From assembly GCA_021775595.1 (NCBI GenBank), contig JAJFHN010000021.1, positions 1-36,409 of the forward strand: a DNA stretch of 36,409 nucleotides. The letters are read 5' to 3'. Every line of letters begins with the position of its first letter. Positions within the stretch are counted from its first letter, which is position 1. This stretch comes from Hyphomicrobiales bacterium (GTDB lineage Bacteria > Pseudomonadota > Alphaproteobacteria > Rhizobiales > Methyloligellaceae). The notes under the pieces were generated by a model. That model did no database searches, was not told where the DNA came from, and saw only the letters and a list, made by a program, of their open reading frames with translations. The translations under genes and the position numbers were made by a program. Shown piece after piece: positions 1 to 8,878 of the stretch.

Positions 1-1
1 G

Positions 2-229
2 TTTGCCGCCCAACCCAAGGCCTATCGCGACAAGGTGCTGGGCAACGCGCCCCGCATCGCCATCGAGGCCGCCGCCAGGCTCGGCTGGGACCGCTGGCTG
101 GGCGATGGCGGCGTCTTTATCGGCATGGAGGGCTTCGGCGCATCCGCACCCGCAAACCAGCTCTACGACTTGTTCGGAATAACGCCCAATGCCGTGGCGG
201 AGGCCGCGCGCGATCTGATCGGGCGCTGA
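2..229 (+). CDS. tkt: Transketolase, C-terminal end (5' partial)
   Basis: The reading frame is open from the left edge and ends at TGA 227-229, giving the last 75 residues of a protein whose start lies outside the window. The segment carries the end typical of transketolase: an Ala-rich helix, then a Trp-containing stretch, then a [11 protein letters not shown] motif followed by a short helix ending in LIGR. In the family this is the C-terminal domain that closes over the sugar phosphate. Transketolase moves two-carbon units between sugar phosphates using thiamine diphosphate. pgk begins 18 bases downstream on the same strand, so the two are probably co-transcribed. Identification is by recognition of the C-terminal domain only. 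Confidence 0.88.
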   Translation, partial: FAAQPKAYRDKVLGNAPRIAIEAAARLGWDRWLGDGGVFIGMEGFGASAPANQLYDLFGITPNAVAEAARDLIGR

Positions 230-247
230 GTCCCATGAGCGTATTGC

Positions 248-1453
248 GTGGATATTGAGGGTCTCAAAGGTCTCGCCGGCGCACCGCTTGCCGGCAAACG
301 CGTGCTGGTGCGCGCCGATCTCAATGTCCCGATGGCCGGTGGCAAGGTAAGCGACGCGACGCGCCTTGAACGGCTGCTCCCGACATTGGCCATGCTGCAG
401 GACGCCGGCGCAAAAATCATTCTGATCTCTCATATGGGACGGCCCAAGGGCGAGCGGGTCGATGAACTTTCGCTGGTGCCGGTGGCCGCTGCCTTGGATG
501 CGATGATGTCCGGCACGCACGTTCGTTTTGCCACCGACTGCATCGGCCCGGCTGCCTTGGAAATCATCGCGCAGCTGAAAGACGGCGACATCGCGGTCCT
601 GGAAAATTTGCGCTTTCACGCGGGCGAGGAAGCAAATGATCCGGCCTTTGCCCAGGCGCTTGCCCAATTGGCCGACGTCTATGTGAATGACGCGTTCTCG
701 TGCGCCCATCGGGCGCATGCCTCGACGCAAGCGATTGCCGAGCTTCTGCCAGCCTACGCCGGAACACAAATGCTCGCCGAGCTTCAGGCGCTGACGAGCG
801 CGCTCGGAAACCCCAATCGCCCCGTGCTGGCGGTGGTGGGCGGCGCCAAGATCGCCAGTAAGATCGGCGTGCTCACCCATCTGATCGACCGCGTCGATGC
901 TCTTATCGTCGGTGGCGGCATGGCCAATACGATTCTTCACGCCCAGGGCATCGACGTCGCGAAATCGCTGCACGAGCCGGATTTGGCTGAGACCGCGCGG
1001 GGCATATTGGCGGCCGCCTCGGCCGCCCAGTGCGACGTTCTGCTGCCCACCGATGCCGTCGCCGCCGAAGCTTTCGAGGCAGACGCTGCCCATGTGATCT
1101 GTGACATCTCGGTGGTCCCGCCGGGCAGCATGATCCTTGATGCGGGCCCAAAATCACTGGCGCTGTTCAAAGACCGGTTGGCGGCATCGAAGACGGTGCT
1201 TTGGAACGGACCCCTGGGCGCCTTTGAGATTGCGCCCTTCGGCGAGGGCACGTTTTCGCTGGCGCGAGAGGCGGCGAAACTGACGCAATCTGGCGCGCTG
1301 GTGAGCGTTGCTGGAGGCGGCGATACGGTCGCCGCTCTCAACGCCGCCGGCGTAACCGCGGATTTCAGTTATGTTTCGGCGGCAGGCGGCGCTTTTCTCG
1401 AGTGGCTCGAGGGCCGCGAATTGCCCGGTGTGGCAGCGTTGGTGCAATCTTGA
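248..1453 (+). CDS. pgk: Phosphoglycerate kinase
   Basis: This 401-residue protein has the usual length for bacterial phosphoglycerate kinase, the cytosolic enzyme that interconverts 1,3-bisphosphoglycerate plus ADP with 3-phosphoglycerate plus ATP. Family signatures are present in order: the substrate-binding RVLVRADLNVPM near residue 18, SHMGRPKG near residue 61, GGAKIASKI, GGGMANTIL near residue 222, NGPLGAFE near residue 323, and the glycine-rich nucleotide motif GGGDTVAAL. The start is GTG at 248. The ATG at 235 is in another frame, and no strong ribosome site is visible, so translation may be coupled to tkt, which ends 18 bases upstream. The gap gene often found between tkt and pgk in alphaproteobacteria is absent here. 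Confidence 0.97.
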   Translation: MDIEGLKGLAGAPLAGKRVLVRADLNVPMAGGKVSDATRLERLLPTLAMLQDAGAKIILISHMGRPKGERVDELSLVPVAAALDAMMSGTHVRFATDCIGPAALEIIAQLKDGDIAVLENLRFHAGEEANDPAFAQALAQLADVYVNDAFSCAHRAHASTQAIAELLPAYAGTQMLAELQALTSALGNPNRPVLAVVGGAKIASKIGVLTHLIDRVDALIVGGGMANTILHAQGIDVAKSLHEPDLAETARGILAAASAAQCDVLLPTDAVAAEAFEADAAHVICDISVVPPGSMILDAGPKSLALFKDRLAASKTVLWNGPLGAFEIAPFGEGTFSLAREAAKLTQSGALVSVAGGGDTVAALNAAGVTADFSYVSAAGGAFLEWLEGRELPGVAALVQS

Positions 1454-1599
1454 GGCCGAGCGCCATCAACCAACTTTCGGCCATTCTGTTTAACTTCGGA
1501 TTGAATTCTGGGAAAATGTGCAAAAATATGAATATGGCTGCAGGCAACGGTTCCCAGGAGGGGCTCGGCCTGGAGCCAGACCGGCGAGGAACCTGATTC

Positions 1600-2277
1600 A
1601 TGTCATCAAGCACCATCATCTCGCCTTCCATTCTCTCAGCCGATTTCGCGCGGCTTGGCGAGGAAGTGCGGGCCATCGACGAGGCTGGATGCGACTGGGT
1701 GCATGTGGACGTGATGGACGGTCACTTTGTCCCCAACATCACGATCGGACCGTGCGTCGTCGAGGCGATCCGGCCTCACACCAAGAAGGTGCTCGACGTA
1801 CATCTGATGATCGATCCGGCGGCTTCTTATCTGGAGGCCTTCGCAAAGGCCGGCTCCGATATCATCACCGTCCACGCCGAGGCCGACACCCATCTCGACC
1901 GCTCGCTGCAGGTTATTCGATCCTTGGGCAAGCGCGCGGGCGTCTCGCTCAATCCGTCGACACCCCCCAGCGTGCTGGAATACGTGCTCGACAAAGTCGA
2001 TCTGATCTTGGTGATGACGGTCAATCCGGGCTTCGGTGGCCAAGCGTTTCTGGAATCCCAGTGCGATAAGATCCGCACCATTCGCAGTATGATTGGCGCG
2101 CGTCCGATCGATCTTGAGGTCGATGGCGGCATCGTGCCGGCGACCGCCAGGCTGGTGGCTGAAACGGGCGCCAATGTCTTGGTTTCGGGCTCAGGCGTCT
2201 TTAAGGACGGCAACTATGCGGCCAACATTGCCGCCATTCGCGCTGCGGCCGATGAAGCGGCCAGCGCCGCGGCATGA
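1600..2277 (+). CDS. rpe: Ribulose-phosphate 3-epimerase
   Basis: This 225-residue TIM-barrel enzyme interconverts ribulose 5-phosphate and xylulose 5-phosphate in the pentose phosphate pathway and, where present, the Calvin cycle. The metal-binding residues of the family are in place: His35 and Asp37 in [12 protein letters not shown], His68 in VHLMI, and Asp175 in LEVDGGI. The phosphate-binding VNPGFGGQ loop lies near residue 141. The start is ATG 1600, preceded by GAGGAACC. It lies 146 bases after pgk; that gap includes an AT-rich stretch around 1500-1545 that could hold a separate promoter. tkt, pgk and rpe together supply shared sugar-phosphate chemistry. Confidence 0.97.
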   Translation: MSSSTIISPSILSADFARLGEEVRAIDEAGCDWVHVDVMDGHFVPNITIGPCVVEAIRPHTKKVLDVHLMIDPAASYLEAFAKAGSDIITVHAEADTHLDRSLQVIRSLGKRAGVSLNPSTPPSVLEYVLDKVDLILVMTVNPGFGGQAFLESQCDKIRTIRSMIGARPIDLEVDGGIVPATARLVAETGANVLVSGSGVFKDGNYAANIAAIRAAADEAASAAA

Positions 2278-2321
2278 GCAAGCCGGGTAATTTGACGCTC
2301 GCCACCGGATTGCCTCAGAGA

Positions 2322-2341
2322 GTCACAATATTGTTTGTGAC
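2322..2341. promoter_or_regulatory. Inverted repeat (GTCACA-N8-TGTGAC), candidate sox operator
   Basis: A perfect 6-base inverted repeat, GTCACA at 2322-2327 and TGTGAC at 2336-2341, lies 70 bases upstream of soxX in the only gap before the sox genes. The right arm could overlap a weak -35 element, with TATAAA at about 2360 as the -10 (18-base spacing). The half sites point opposite to a CRP site (TGTGA-N6-TCACA), so a CRP/FNR factor is not implied. sox promoters in other bacteria are often bound by small ArsR-type repressors, but no regulator gene is in the window. The assignment is inference from symmetry and position. Confidence 0.4.
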
Positions 2342-2410
2342 GATTGATTCGCCGTCGACTATAAATTGCTCAATTGTTGTGGATGGTAGCGAACGCAAAG
2401 GCATGAAAAC

Positions 2411-3016
2411 GTGATCGGAAATGAATTGAAGCCGAAATCCGAGGGGTCTTGGAGACATCTGCTGGCGCGGGTCATTTGCGTGTGCGTGGCGGCGCTTCTG
2501 AGCACGGTGCTGTTGTCCGGTGAAGCTTTCGCACAACGCAAAAAGACAGCTTGTATTTCGGGCGAAACGCCCCGTGTGGCGCGCTACAAGGTCGAAAAGG
2601 GAGAGACCTTGCCGGCATCGATCAAGGCGCCGCTGAACGGCAAGCGCGGCAACGCTGAAAAAGGCGTGGAGTGGATGGTCGACCGGCGTCAGGGCAATTG
2701 CGTCTCATGCCACGTGGTCACCAAGATCCTCGAGCGCGTCAAAGAAGGCGATCATGAAAGCGAGAGCAAATACGGCTTTCATGGAACCATTGCGCCGCCG
2801 CTCGATGGCGTCGCTGACCGTTACAGCGAAGCCGAATTGCGCATCATCGTGGTCGACGCCAAGCAAGCCTTTCCCGACATGAACACGGCGATGCCGGCCT
2901 ATCACCGCAAGGACGGGTTGGAGCGCGTGCTGGGCGACTGCAAGGGGCTGGCCATCTTGTCGGCCTCGCGGGTCGAAGACATTGTCGCCTATTTGACGAC
3001 GCTAAAAGAGCAATGA
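2411..3016 (+). CDS. soxX: Cytochrome c subunit SoxX of the SoxXA complex
   Basis: This 201-residue exported monohaem cytochrome begins with a signal peptide (hydrophobic residues about 19-36, likely cleavage after the AFA at 39-41). It has one CVSCH haem site at 97-101 and a candidate distal ligand Met161 in NTAMPAYH, the pattern expected for SoxX. Cys48 and Cys177 flank the fold and could pair. With SoxA it forms the periplasmic complex that attaches thiosulfate to the carrier SoxYZ and passes the electrons to a c-type cytochrome. The start is GTG 2411; nearby ATGs run into stops. soxA begins 8 bases after the stop, so the two are one operon. SoxYZ and SoxB are not in view. Confidence 0.9.
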   Translation: MIGNELKPKSEGSWRHLLARVICVCVAALLSTVLLSGEAFAQRKKTACISGETPRVARYKVEKGETLPASIKAPLNGKRGNAEKGVEWMVDRRQGNCVSCHVVTKILERVKEGDHESESKYGFHGTIAPPLDGVADRYSEAELRIIVVDAKQAFPDMNTAMPAYHRKDGLERVLGDCKGLAILSASRVEDIVAYLTTLKEQ

Positions 3017-3023
3017 GAGCCGA

Positions 3024-3887
3024 GTGAGCCCTAAGCCTATGTCAGAAAAAATTCAATTCATGAGGCCGATGGGCTGGCTGGTTGCCCTGTGTCTGCTTGC
3101 CGTTGCCGTCATCGCCGCACCCGCGCGCGCCGAACCCGATGGCCGCACTGAGGCGATCAAGCCGCCGAGCAAAGATCATCCCTATCCCGAGCTGTGGTCG
3201 GGCTGGCATTACGCGGCGCCGGAAACCCAAGCGATGCAGGACGACGATTTCGAAAATCCGGCCATGGTTTGGTACGACATGGGTGAAGAGCTGTGGTCGA
3301 AGGCCGACGGTAAAGCGAAAAAGTCGTGCAAGGACTGTCACGGCGATGCGGCCAAGTCGATGAAGAGCGTTGGCGCGACCTATCCGGTTTATTTCGAACC
3401 GGAGAAGAAGCTCATAAACGTTGAAAACCGCATCAATTTATGCCGCACCAAATTCATGGAAGCAAAGCCCTGGCCCTATGAATCCCAAGACATGCTGGCC
3501 ATGACGATCTATGTGAAAAATCAGTCGCGCGGCCTGCCCGTCAACGTCAAGATCGACGGTCCGGCCAAGGAATTCTTCGAGCGTGGCAAGGCGTTTTATG
3601 AGCAGCGCCGCGGTCAAATGGGATTTGGCTGCGCCAACTGCCACACCAAATACTGGGGTCAGAAGATTCGCATGGACACGATGAGCCAAGGCCAATCGAA
3701 CGGATTTCCGACTTACCGCTCCGAATGGCAGAAACCGGGCTCGCTGCACCGCCGGTTTGCGGCATGCAACATCATGGTCCGCGCGCAACCCTTCCCGTTG
3801 GGCTCGGATGACTACGTCAATCTTGAGCTCTATCTTGCTTGGCGCGGACAGGGCCTGCAGGTGGAAACGCCTTCGGTACGATTTTAG
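3024..3887 (+). CDS. soxA: Dihaem cytochrome SoxA, L-cysteine S-thiosulfotransferase subunit
   Basis: The protein has an N-terminal signal peptide (cleavage near ARA-EP, residues 35-38) and two haem sites: CKDCH at 102-106 and CANCH at 203-207. Cys140 and Cys248 lie 34 and 41 residues after the two haem histidines. From memory these are close to the His-to-Cys spacings in the Rhodovulum sulfidophilum SoxA structure, where the second Cys is the active-site persulfide. The end, LELYLAWRGQGLQVETPSVR, is typical of SoxA. Loss of the first haem, as in some relatives, has not happened here. The start is ambiguous among GTG 3024, ATG 3039 and ATG 3060; all leave the signal peptide intact. It forms an operon with soxX and the downstream ccdA-type gene. 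Confidence 0.93.
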   Translation: MSPKPMSEKIQFMRPMGWLVALCLLAVAVIAAPARAEPDGRTEAIKPPSKDHPYPELWSGWHYAAPETQAMQDDDFENPAMVWYDMGEELWSKADGKAKKSCKDCHGDAAKSMKSVGATYPVYFEPEKKLINVENRINLCRTKFMEAKPWPYESQDMLAMTIYVKNQSRGLPVNVKIDGPAKEFFERGKAFYEQRRGQMGFGCANCHTKYWGQKIRMDTMSQGQSNGFPTYRSEWQKPGSLHRRFAACNIMVRAQPFPLGSDDYVNLELYLAWRGQGLQVETPSVRF

Positions 3888-3939
3888 AACCGGCCGCACG
3901 GTTGGCCTTTAGCTCGACGGCGGCCCGAGGCTTCAGCCC

Positions 3940-4674
3940 ATGGAAGTCACATATTTTGGCGCCTTGATCGCTGGTTTGGTCAGCTTCCTCTCGCCGTGCG
4001 TGCTCCCTTTGGTGCCGCCCTATCTGTGCTTCCTTGGCGGCACGACTATGGAGGAGCTCTCCGGCGAGGAAGCGATCCCCGAGGGCGTCTATTCCCGCGT
4101 CGTTCTTTCGGCCGTGTTCTTCGTGCTGGGCTTCACAACCGTCTTCATTTCGTTGGGGGCTACGGCGACGGTTTTGGGCCAGCTGGTCGCCGAGAACCTC
4201 GCCACATTGGCCAAGATCGCTGGCGTCGTGATCATTCTCTTAGGCTTGCACTTTCTCGGCTTTTTCAGAATCTCGTTTCTTGACCGCGAGGCGCGCTATC
4301 ACGCCGAGACACGTCCAACCGGCCTGCTCGGCGCCTACCTGATCGGGCTGGCCTTTGCCTTTGGTTGGACGCCCTGCATCGGGCCTGTTCTGGCCGCCAT
4401 CTTGTTCGTGGCCGCCAGCGAGGAAACCATATGGCAGGGCATCGGCCTTCTCGCGGTCTATTCGCTTGGTCTCGGCATTCCCTTCGTCGCCGCGGCGCTC
4501 GCCATCCGCCCGTTTTTGGGATTTCTGCAGCGCTTCCGTCGACATTTGGGAACCGTTGAGCGGGTGATGGGAGGGCTGCTCGTGGTCACTGGAATCTTGT
4601 TTGTCACCGGCTCGATGAGCACCATCGCCTACTGGATGTTGGAGATGTTCCCGGGCTTTGGCACAATCGGTTGA
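3940..4674 (+). CDS. ccdA: CcdA/SoxV-type thiol-disulfide membrane transporter
   Basis: This 244-residue polytopic membrane protein of the CcdA/DsbD-beta family has about six transmembrane helices. The paired redox cysteines sit where the family has them: [14 protein letters not shown] in the first helix and [11 protein letters not shown] in the fourth. Such proteins carry electrons from cytoplasmic thioredoxin across the membrane to reduce periplasmic partners. Next to sox genes the homologue is usually called SoxV and reduces the Sox carrier through a periplasmic thioredoxin (SoxW); a role in cytochrome c maturation is the alternative. No soxW-like thioredoxin is in view. It lies 52 bases after soxA and 43 bases before the preferred thiD start. 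Confidence 0.92.
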   Translation: MEVTYFGALIAGLVSFLSPCVLPLVPPYLCFLGGTTMEELSGEEAIPEGVYSRVVLSAVFFVLGFTTVFISLGATATVLGQLVAENLATLAKIAGVVIILLGLHFLGFFRISFLDREARYHAETRPTGLLGAYLIGLAFAFGWTPCIGPVLAAILFVAASEETIWQGIGLLAVYSLGLGIPFVAAALAIRPFLGFLQRFRRHLGTVERVMGGLLVVTGILFVTGSMSTIAYWMLEMFPGFGTIG

Positions 4675-4717
4675 GGCGTTTCTCCGAACCTGCTCGAGCG
4701 AAAATAAGTCGGCAGTC

Positions 4718-5506
4718 ATGATCCCCAATGCGCTCACCATCGCCGGCTCCGATTCATCCGGCGGCGCGGGCATCCAAGCGGACCTGAAGACCTTCAGTGC
4801 GCTCGGCGTTTATGGCGCTTCCGTCGTGACCGCGCTCACCGCTCAAAACACCCAAGGTGTTGCCGCGATCCATGATGTTCCGGCCGGCTTCGTCGCAGCC
4901 CAGCTTGACGCGGTGCTGGGCGACTTGTCGATCCAAGCGGTCAAGATCGGCATGGCCGGCAGCGCTGCTGCGATTGCTGCGATTGCCGCGCGCTTGAGCG
5001 GGGACTTCGACGCGCCGATCGTCGTAGATCCCGTGATGGTGGCCACAAGCGGCGATGCATTGCTTGGACCCGATGCCGAGCAAGCGCTGAGCAACGCGCT
5101 GATTCCGCTGGCCCGTCTGATCACGCCCAACGCCCAAGAAGCCGCTCGCTTGCTCGGTTGCCCGCCGGCTGAAGACTTGGAGACCATGGAGACCCATGCC
5201 GCGGCGCTGCGCGCGCGCGGCACGCACGCCGTGCTGGTGACCGGTGGCGATATGGCGGGCGCGCAAGCGGTAGACATATTGGTCGATGCCGAGGGCTCAT
5301 CGCGGTTCGCCGGAGATCGGCTTGCGACCGGCAACACGCACGGATCGGGCTGCACGCTCTCTTCGGCCATTGCGGCCAATTTGGCTCACGGCCAATCGCT
5401 GCGCCAGGCGATCGAGGCCGCCAAGGCATTTGTTTCTGAGAGTTTGGTGCGGTCTGGCGAATTGTCAGTCGGTAAGGGGCGGGGCCCGCTCAACCATTTG
5501 CGCTAA
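4718..5506 (+). CDS. thiD: Hydroxymethylpyrimidine/phosphomethylpyrimidine kinase
   Basis: This 262-residue ribokinase-fold enzyme makes hydroxymethylpyrimidine pyrophosphate for thiamine synthesis. The N-terminus ([20 protein letters not shown]) and the [11 protein letters not shown] segment are diagnostic, and the C-terminal anion-hole motif [15 protein letters not shown] places the conserved Cys near residue 212. The frame is also open from ATG 4658, which would overlap ccdA by 17 bases and add 20 residues with no family similarity, so ATG 4718 is preferred even though its ribosome site is weak. It follows ccdA by 43 bases and converges on the FAH-family gene, with no terminator visible in the 48-base gap. 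Confidence 0.95.
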   Translation: MIPNALTIAGSDSSGGAGIQADLKTFSALGVYGASVVTALTAQNTQGVAAIHDVPAGFVAAQLDAVLGDLSIQAVKIGMAGSAAAIAAIAARLSGDFDAPIVVDPVMVATSGDALLGPDAEQALSNALIPLARLITPNAQEAARLLGCPPAEDLETMETHAAALRARGTHAVLVTGGDMAGAQAVDILVDAEGSSRFAGDRLATGNTHGSGCTLSSAIAANLAHGQSLRQAIEAAKAFVSESLVRSGELSVGKGRGPLNHLR

Positions 5507-5554
5507 ATCCGATTTCTGTCTGCGCCATGTGATTCGCCCCCCATCGGCCAAACC

Positions 5555-6400
5555 TCACGCCTCGATCACAACGTTATGAAGCTGTTCGCCGAGCCCCGTG
5601 ACACCCAAGCGCATCTCGTCGCCCTGTCGCAGAAAGCGTTGAGGATCGCGCGCCATGCCGACACCCGGCGGCGTGCCGGTCGTGATCACGTCGCCTGGCA
5701 GCAGCGTCATGAATCGGCTGATGAAGCTGACCAGTTCGGCAACCGGAAAGACCATGGTCGCGGTGGCGCCCGTTTGCGCCCGCTCGCCGTTGAGATCGAG
5801 CCATAACTCCAAAGCCTGCGGATCGGCAATCTCGTCGCGCGTCACAAGCCAGGGGCCGAGCGGTCCCCAGCTGTCATGGCTCTTGCCCTTAAGCCACTGT
5901 CCCGTGCCCTCCAATTGAAAAGCGCGCTCGGAGATATCGTTGCAGATGCAGTAGCCGGCTATGTGATCAAGTGATTGAGATTCCTTGATATTTTTCGCTT
6001 TCCGGCCGATCACCAGCGCGAGTTCGACCTCCCAGTCGCCCTTTTCGGCGCGGCGGGGAAAGCGGACATCGTCGTTGGGTCCGCTAATGCACGACGTCGC
6101 CTTGGTAAAGAGCACCGGCTCTTCGGGTATTGCCGCGCCCGTTTCTGCCGCATGGTCGGCATAATTCAATCCGACGCCGATGAACTTGCCGACGCGCCCC
6201 ACTGGCGCGCCGAATCTGGGCGTGCCCGCCACCGGCGGCAGGTCTTGGGCATCCAGCCCGCGCAGTTTGTCGAGCGCTGCGTCGCCGAGTTGGTCACCGG
6301 CCACATCGTCGATCACATCGGAAAGGTCGCGCAAGCTGCCATTTGGCCCGATCAGACCAGGTTTCTCGGCGCCCATTTCGCCATAGCGTACCAATTTCAT
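5555..6400 (-). CDS. Fumarylacetoacetate hydrolase-family protein (ureidoglycolate lyase-like)
   Basis: The 281-residue product belongs to the FAH superfamily of divalent-metal hydrolases and lyases acting on 2-oxo or beta-diketo acids. It has a short N-terminal domain (about 1-70), GVGLNYADHA near 75-84, the metal-binding DWEVELA at 122-128 (Glu124, Glu126) with Asp155 in NDISER, and GDVITTGTPPGVG near residue 240. The order resembles proteins annotated as ureidoglycolate lyase or 2-hydroxyhepta-diene-dioate isomerase, but the substrate cannot be told from sequence. The start is ATG at 6400, preceded by AAAAGGGAA; an upstream in-frame ATG at 6430 is less likely. It diverges from the RND exporter across 135 bases. 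Confidence 0.88.
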   Translation of the reverse strand: MKLVRYGEMGAEKPGLIGPNGSLRDLSDVIDDVAGDQLGDAALDKLRGLDAQDLPPVAGTPRFGAPVGRVGKFIGVGLNYADHAAETGAAIPEEPVLFTKATSCISGPNDDVRFPRRAEKGDWEVELALVIGRKAKNIKESQSLDHIAGYCICNDISERAFQLEGTGQWLKGKSHDSWGPLGPWLVTRDEIADPQALELWLDLNGERAQTGATATMVFPVAELVSFISRFMTLLPGDVITTGTPPGVGMARDPQRFLRQGDEMRLGVTGLGEQLHNVVIEA

Positions 6401-6535
6401 GTGGGTTCCCTTTTTTTGAAATTTATGCAAGATGCGCCCGCCTGGGCCATTTGCGATGAGATGTCCTTCGGGCCCGACGGGGGCTCTACCAATGATGGCC
6501 TTCTAATTCCCTTCATTCCCGGTTAAAGAGCACAC

Positions 6536-8836
6536 ATGCCATCACTTGGATTCGGACTAGAGCGCATCGGATCGGCGGCCGTTCGCTATCCCATAACGGC
6601 CCTGGTGCTGATCGCCATATTTTCTGTCTTTTGCGCACTGGGCATCACCCGGGTCAAGACTGACCATACTCTGAGCGAATTGTTCCGTTCGAGCACGATC
6701 GAATACAAAAACTACAAGAACATGAGCGATCGCTTCCCGACGAGCGAGTTCGACATTCTGGTCGCCGTCGAGGGCAAAAACCTGATGACGCCCGAGTTGA
6801 TGGAGGTGGTGCGAAATCTTCATCTGGAACTTAAGTTCGTTGAAGCCATCGACGGCATCATCTCGGTCTTTTCGATGCGTGAGGCGCCAGACGAAGAGGG
6901 TTACGCGCCGCCCATGTTCCCGGCCGAAATGCCCCAGGGCGCGGAATTCGAGGCGCTGGCCAAGCGGGTCAACGAACATCCCCTGATAGGCGGCAAATTG
7001 TTGTCGGTGCCCGACGAACAAGGACAACTCACGCTCCTCATCATTTCGCTCAAGCCATCGTTCATCGAACAGTTTGGCCGGACCGCGACGATCGGTGAAA
7101 TCAAAACCACCGCCGCAGATATTTTGGGTCCGGCGGGTCTGCAGAGCCAGCTCGTCGGCGTGCCCGTCATGCAGCAAGAAATCCGCGACGCGATCCTGCG
7201 CGACCGGTTGATTTACAACACCAGCGGCTTTCTGGTTGGTCTCGTTATTTCACTCGCCTTTTTCCGCCGCTGGAAACTGGTGATGATCACCTCGCTGTGC
7301 CCGGCCATCTCGGTGCTCTGGGCGCTCGGATTGCTCGGCTGGTTCGGCCTCAAGCTGAACACCTTCATCAATGTCATCCCGCCGCTGGTGATGGTGATCG
7401 CCTTCACCAACGCCATGCATATGGTCTTTTCGATTCGCCGCCGCCTGAAGGAAGGCAGCGACCGCTATGACGCGGCAAACCACGCGATCACCACCATTGG
7501 ACCAGCTTGCGTGCTGACATCACTGACCACCGCGATCGCCTTCATGTCGCTGACGCTCACCGACTCGGGCCTGATCCGGACCTTCGGAACAGCGGCCGCG
7601 CTATCGACCTCCATGGCTTTTATTTCGGTTATCGTGCTCGTTCCCGTGCTCGTGCTGCTGCTCTTTAAGGACAAGAACGAATTTATTCGCACCGAGGGCG
7701 ACCGCCATCACGCCATGACGCGGCTCGAGAATTTCTGTGCTGGCATTGCCGGCTGGCTGGTGCCGCGTCACCGTCCGGTTGCCGGCATCGGCGTCGCGTT
7801 TCTCGTGCTGTTTGCTGGCTTTTATTACCAGCTGGAGCCGAGCTACCGCTTGAGCGATCAGGTGCCCGATACGCGCCAATCGATCACCGCGTCCGAGCGC
7901 ATCGACGACAAGCTGACTGGTGCCCATCCGATCAACATCATGCTGACCTGGTCGGGTGACAAGACCGTCAATTCGCCCGACGTCGTCGAGGCCATCCGCA
8001 AGTCCCACGCGCTGATCGAAAGCCAAAACGGCATCGGCAATGTCTGGTCGCTTGAGACCTTGCGCCGTTGGCTCGAAGGCATCGGCGAAACGGGTCCAGA
8101 AGTGCTCTACAAGTATCTCAAACGATTGCCGGAACACGTCGTGCGGCGCTTCGTCAATGAGGACGCCCAGTCGGCGCTGGTCACCGGCAGGTTGCCCAAT
8201 CTCGACGCCAACGATTCAGTGCCCCTTCTCCATTCGCTCGATGATCAACTGGGCGATATCCGAGCTCAGCATCCCGATATGGAGTTCACCGTCACCGGCC
8301 TTTCGGCGCTAGCGGCGCTGCAGAGCTCAAGCATGATCGGTCAGCTCAGCCGCGGTTTGATGATAGCCATCGTGGTCGTGATCCTGCTGATCGGAGTCGC
8401 ATTCCGCTCTGCCGGCATTGCGGCGCTCAGCGTGGTCCCAAACGTGTTTCCGATTTTGGCCGCGGGCAGCGTGATCTACCTGACTGGCGGCGGCCTGGAA
8501 TACGCCAGCGTGATTTCGCTCACCGTGGCGTTTGGCATCGCCGTCGACGACACGATTCACTTTCTCAACCGGCTGCGTTTCGAGGCGACGCGCAACGCAT
8601 CCCTTGACGACGCGGTTTATCAGACTATCTCAAGGATTGGCCCGGTGCTCGTTCTCACCACCATCGTGCTTGTCGTCGGTTTGGCGGTCACCATATTCAG
8701 TGACCTGCCTGCCATGCGTAAATTTGGTGAGCTGTTTATTAGTACTCTGGCCGCAGCATTGATCGGCGATGTGCTGATTTTGCCGGCCATTGTGTTATCA
8801 CTGCGCAAGTTGCGCACCGTTCGGAGCCAAGCTTAG
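6536..8836 (+). CDS. RND-superfamily (MMPL-type) exporter
   Basis: This 766-residue inner-membrane protein has the two-fold RND layout. One transmembrane helix (about 18-38) precedes a large periplasmic domain (about 40-220), then five helices (about 225-380); this is repeated with a helix near 420, a second periplasmic domain to about 600, and five C-terminal helices. The sequence GIAVDDTIHFLNRLR in the C-terminal bundle is the usual proton-relay region of this family. It belongs with the predicted exporters of COG1033 that move lipids or hydrophobic compounds; the hopanoid transporter HpnN is a relative but is longer. No membrane-fusion or outer-membrane partner is adjacent. The small exported protein at 8879 follows by 42 bases and may share its transcript. 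Confidence 0.9.
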   Translation: MPSLGFGLERIGSAAVRYPITALVLIAIFSVFCALGITRVKTDHTLSELFRSSTIEYKNYKNMSDRFPTSEFDILVAVEGKNLMTPELMEVVRNLHLELKFVEAIDGIISVFSMREAPDEEGYAPPMFPAEMPQGAEFEALAKRVNEHPLIGGKLLSVPDEQGQLTLLIISLKPSFIEQFGRTATIGEIKTTAADILGPAGLQSQLVGVPVMQQEIRDAILRDRLIYNTSGFLVGLVISLAFFRRWKLVMITSLCPAISVLWALGLLGWFGLKLNTFINVIPPLVMVIAFTNAMHMVFSIRRRLKEGSDRYDAANHAITTIGPACVLTSLTTAIAFMSLTLTDSGLIRTFGTAAALSTSMAFISVIVLVPVLVLLLFKDKNEFIRTEGDRHHAMTRLENFCAGIAGWLVPRHRPVAGIGVAFLVLFAGFYYQLEPSYRLSDQVPDTRQSITASERIDDKLTGAHPINIMLTWSGDKTVNSPDVVEAIRKSHALIESQNGIGNVWSLETLRRWLEGIGETGPEVLYKYLKRLPEHVVRRFVNEDAQSALVTGRLPNLDANDSVPLLHSLDDQLGDIRAQHPDMEFTVTGLSALAALQSSSMIGQLSRGLMIAIVVVILLIGVAFRSAGIAALSVVPNVFPILAAGSVIYLTGGGLEYASVISLTVAFGIAVDDTIHFLNRLRFEATRNASLDDAVYQTISRIGPVLVLTTIVLVVGLAVTIFSDLPAMRKFGELFISTLAAALIGDVLILPAIVLSLRKLRTVRSQA

Positions 8837-8878
8837 ACGCTAGCTTCTGGTCGGAGAGGGGGCCGTAAAGGAGGCCAC

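Noticed and set aside
2322-2341. CRP or FNR site upstream of soxX
   Set aside because: The half sites are in the opposite orientation to the CRP consensus and do not match TTGAT-N4-ATCAA.
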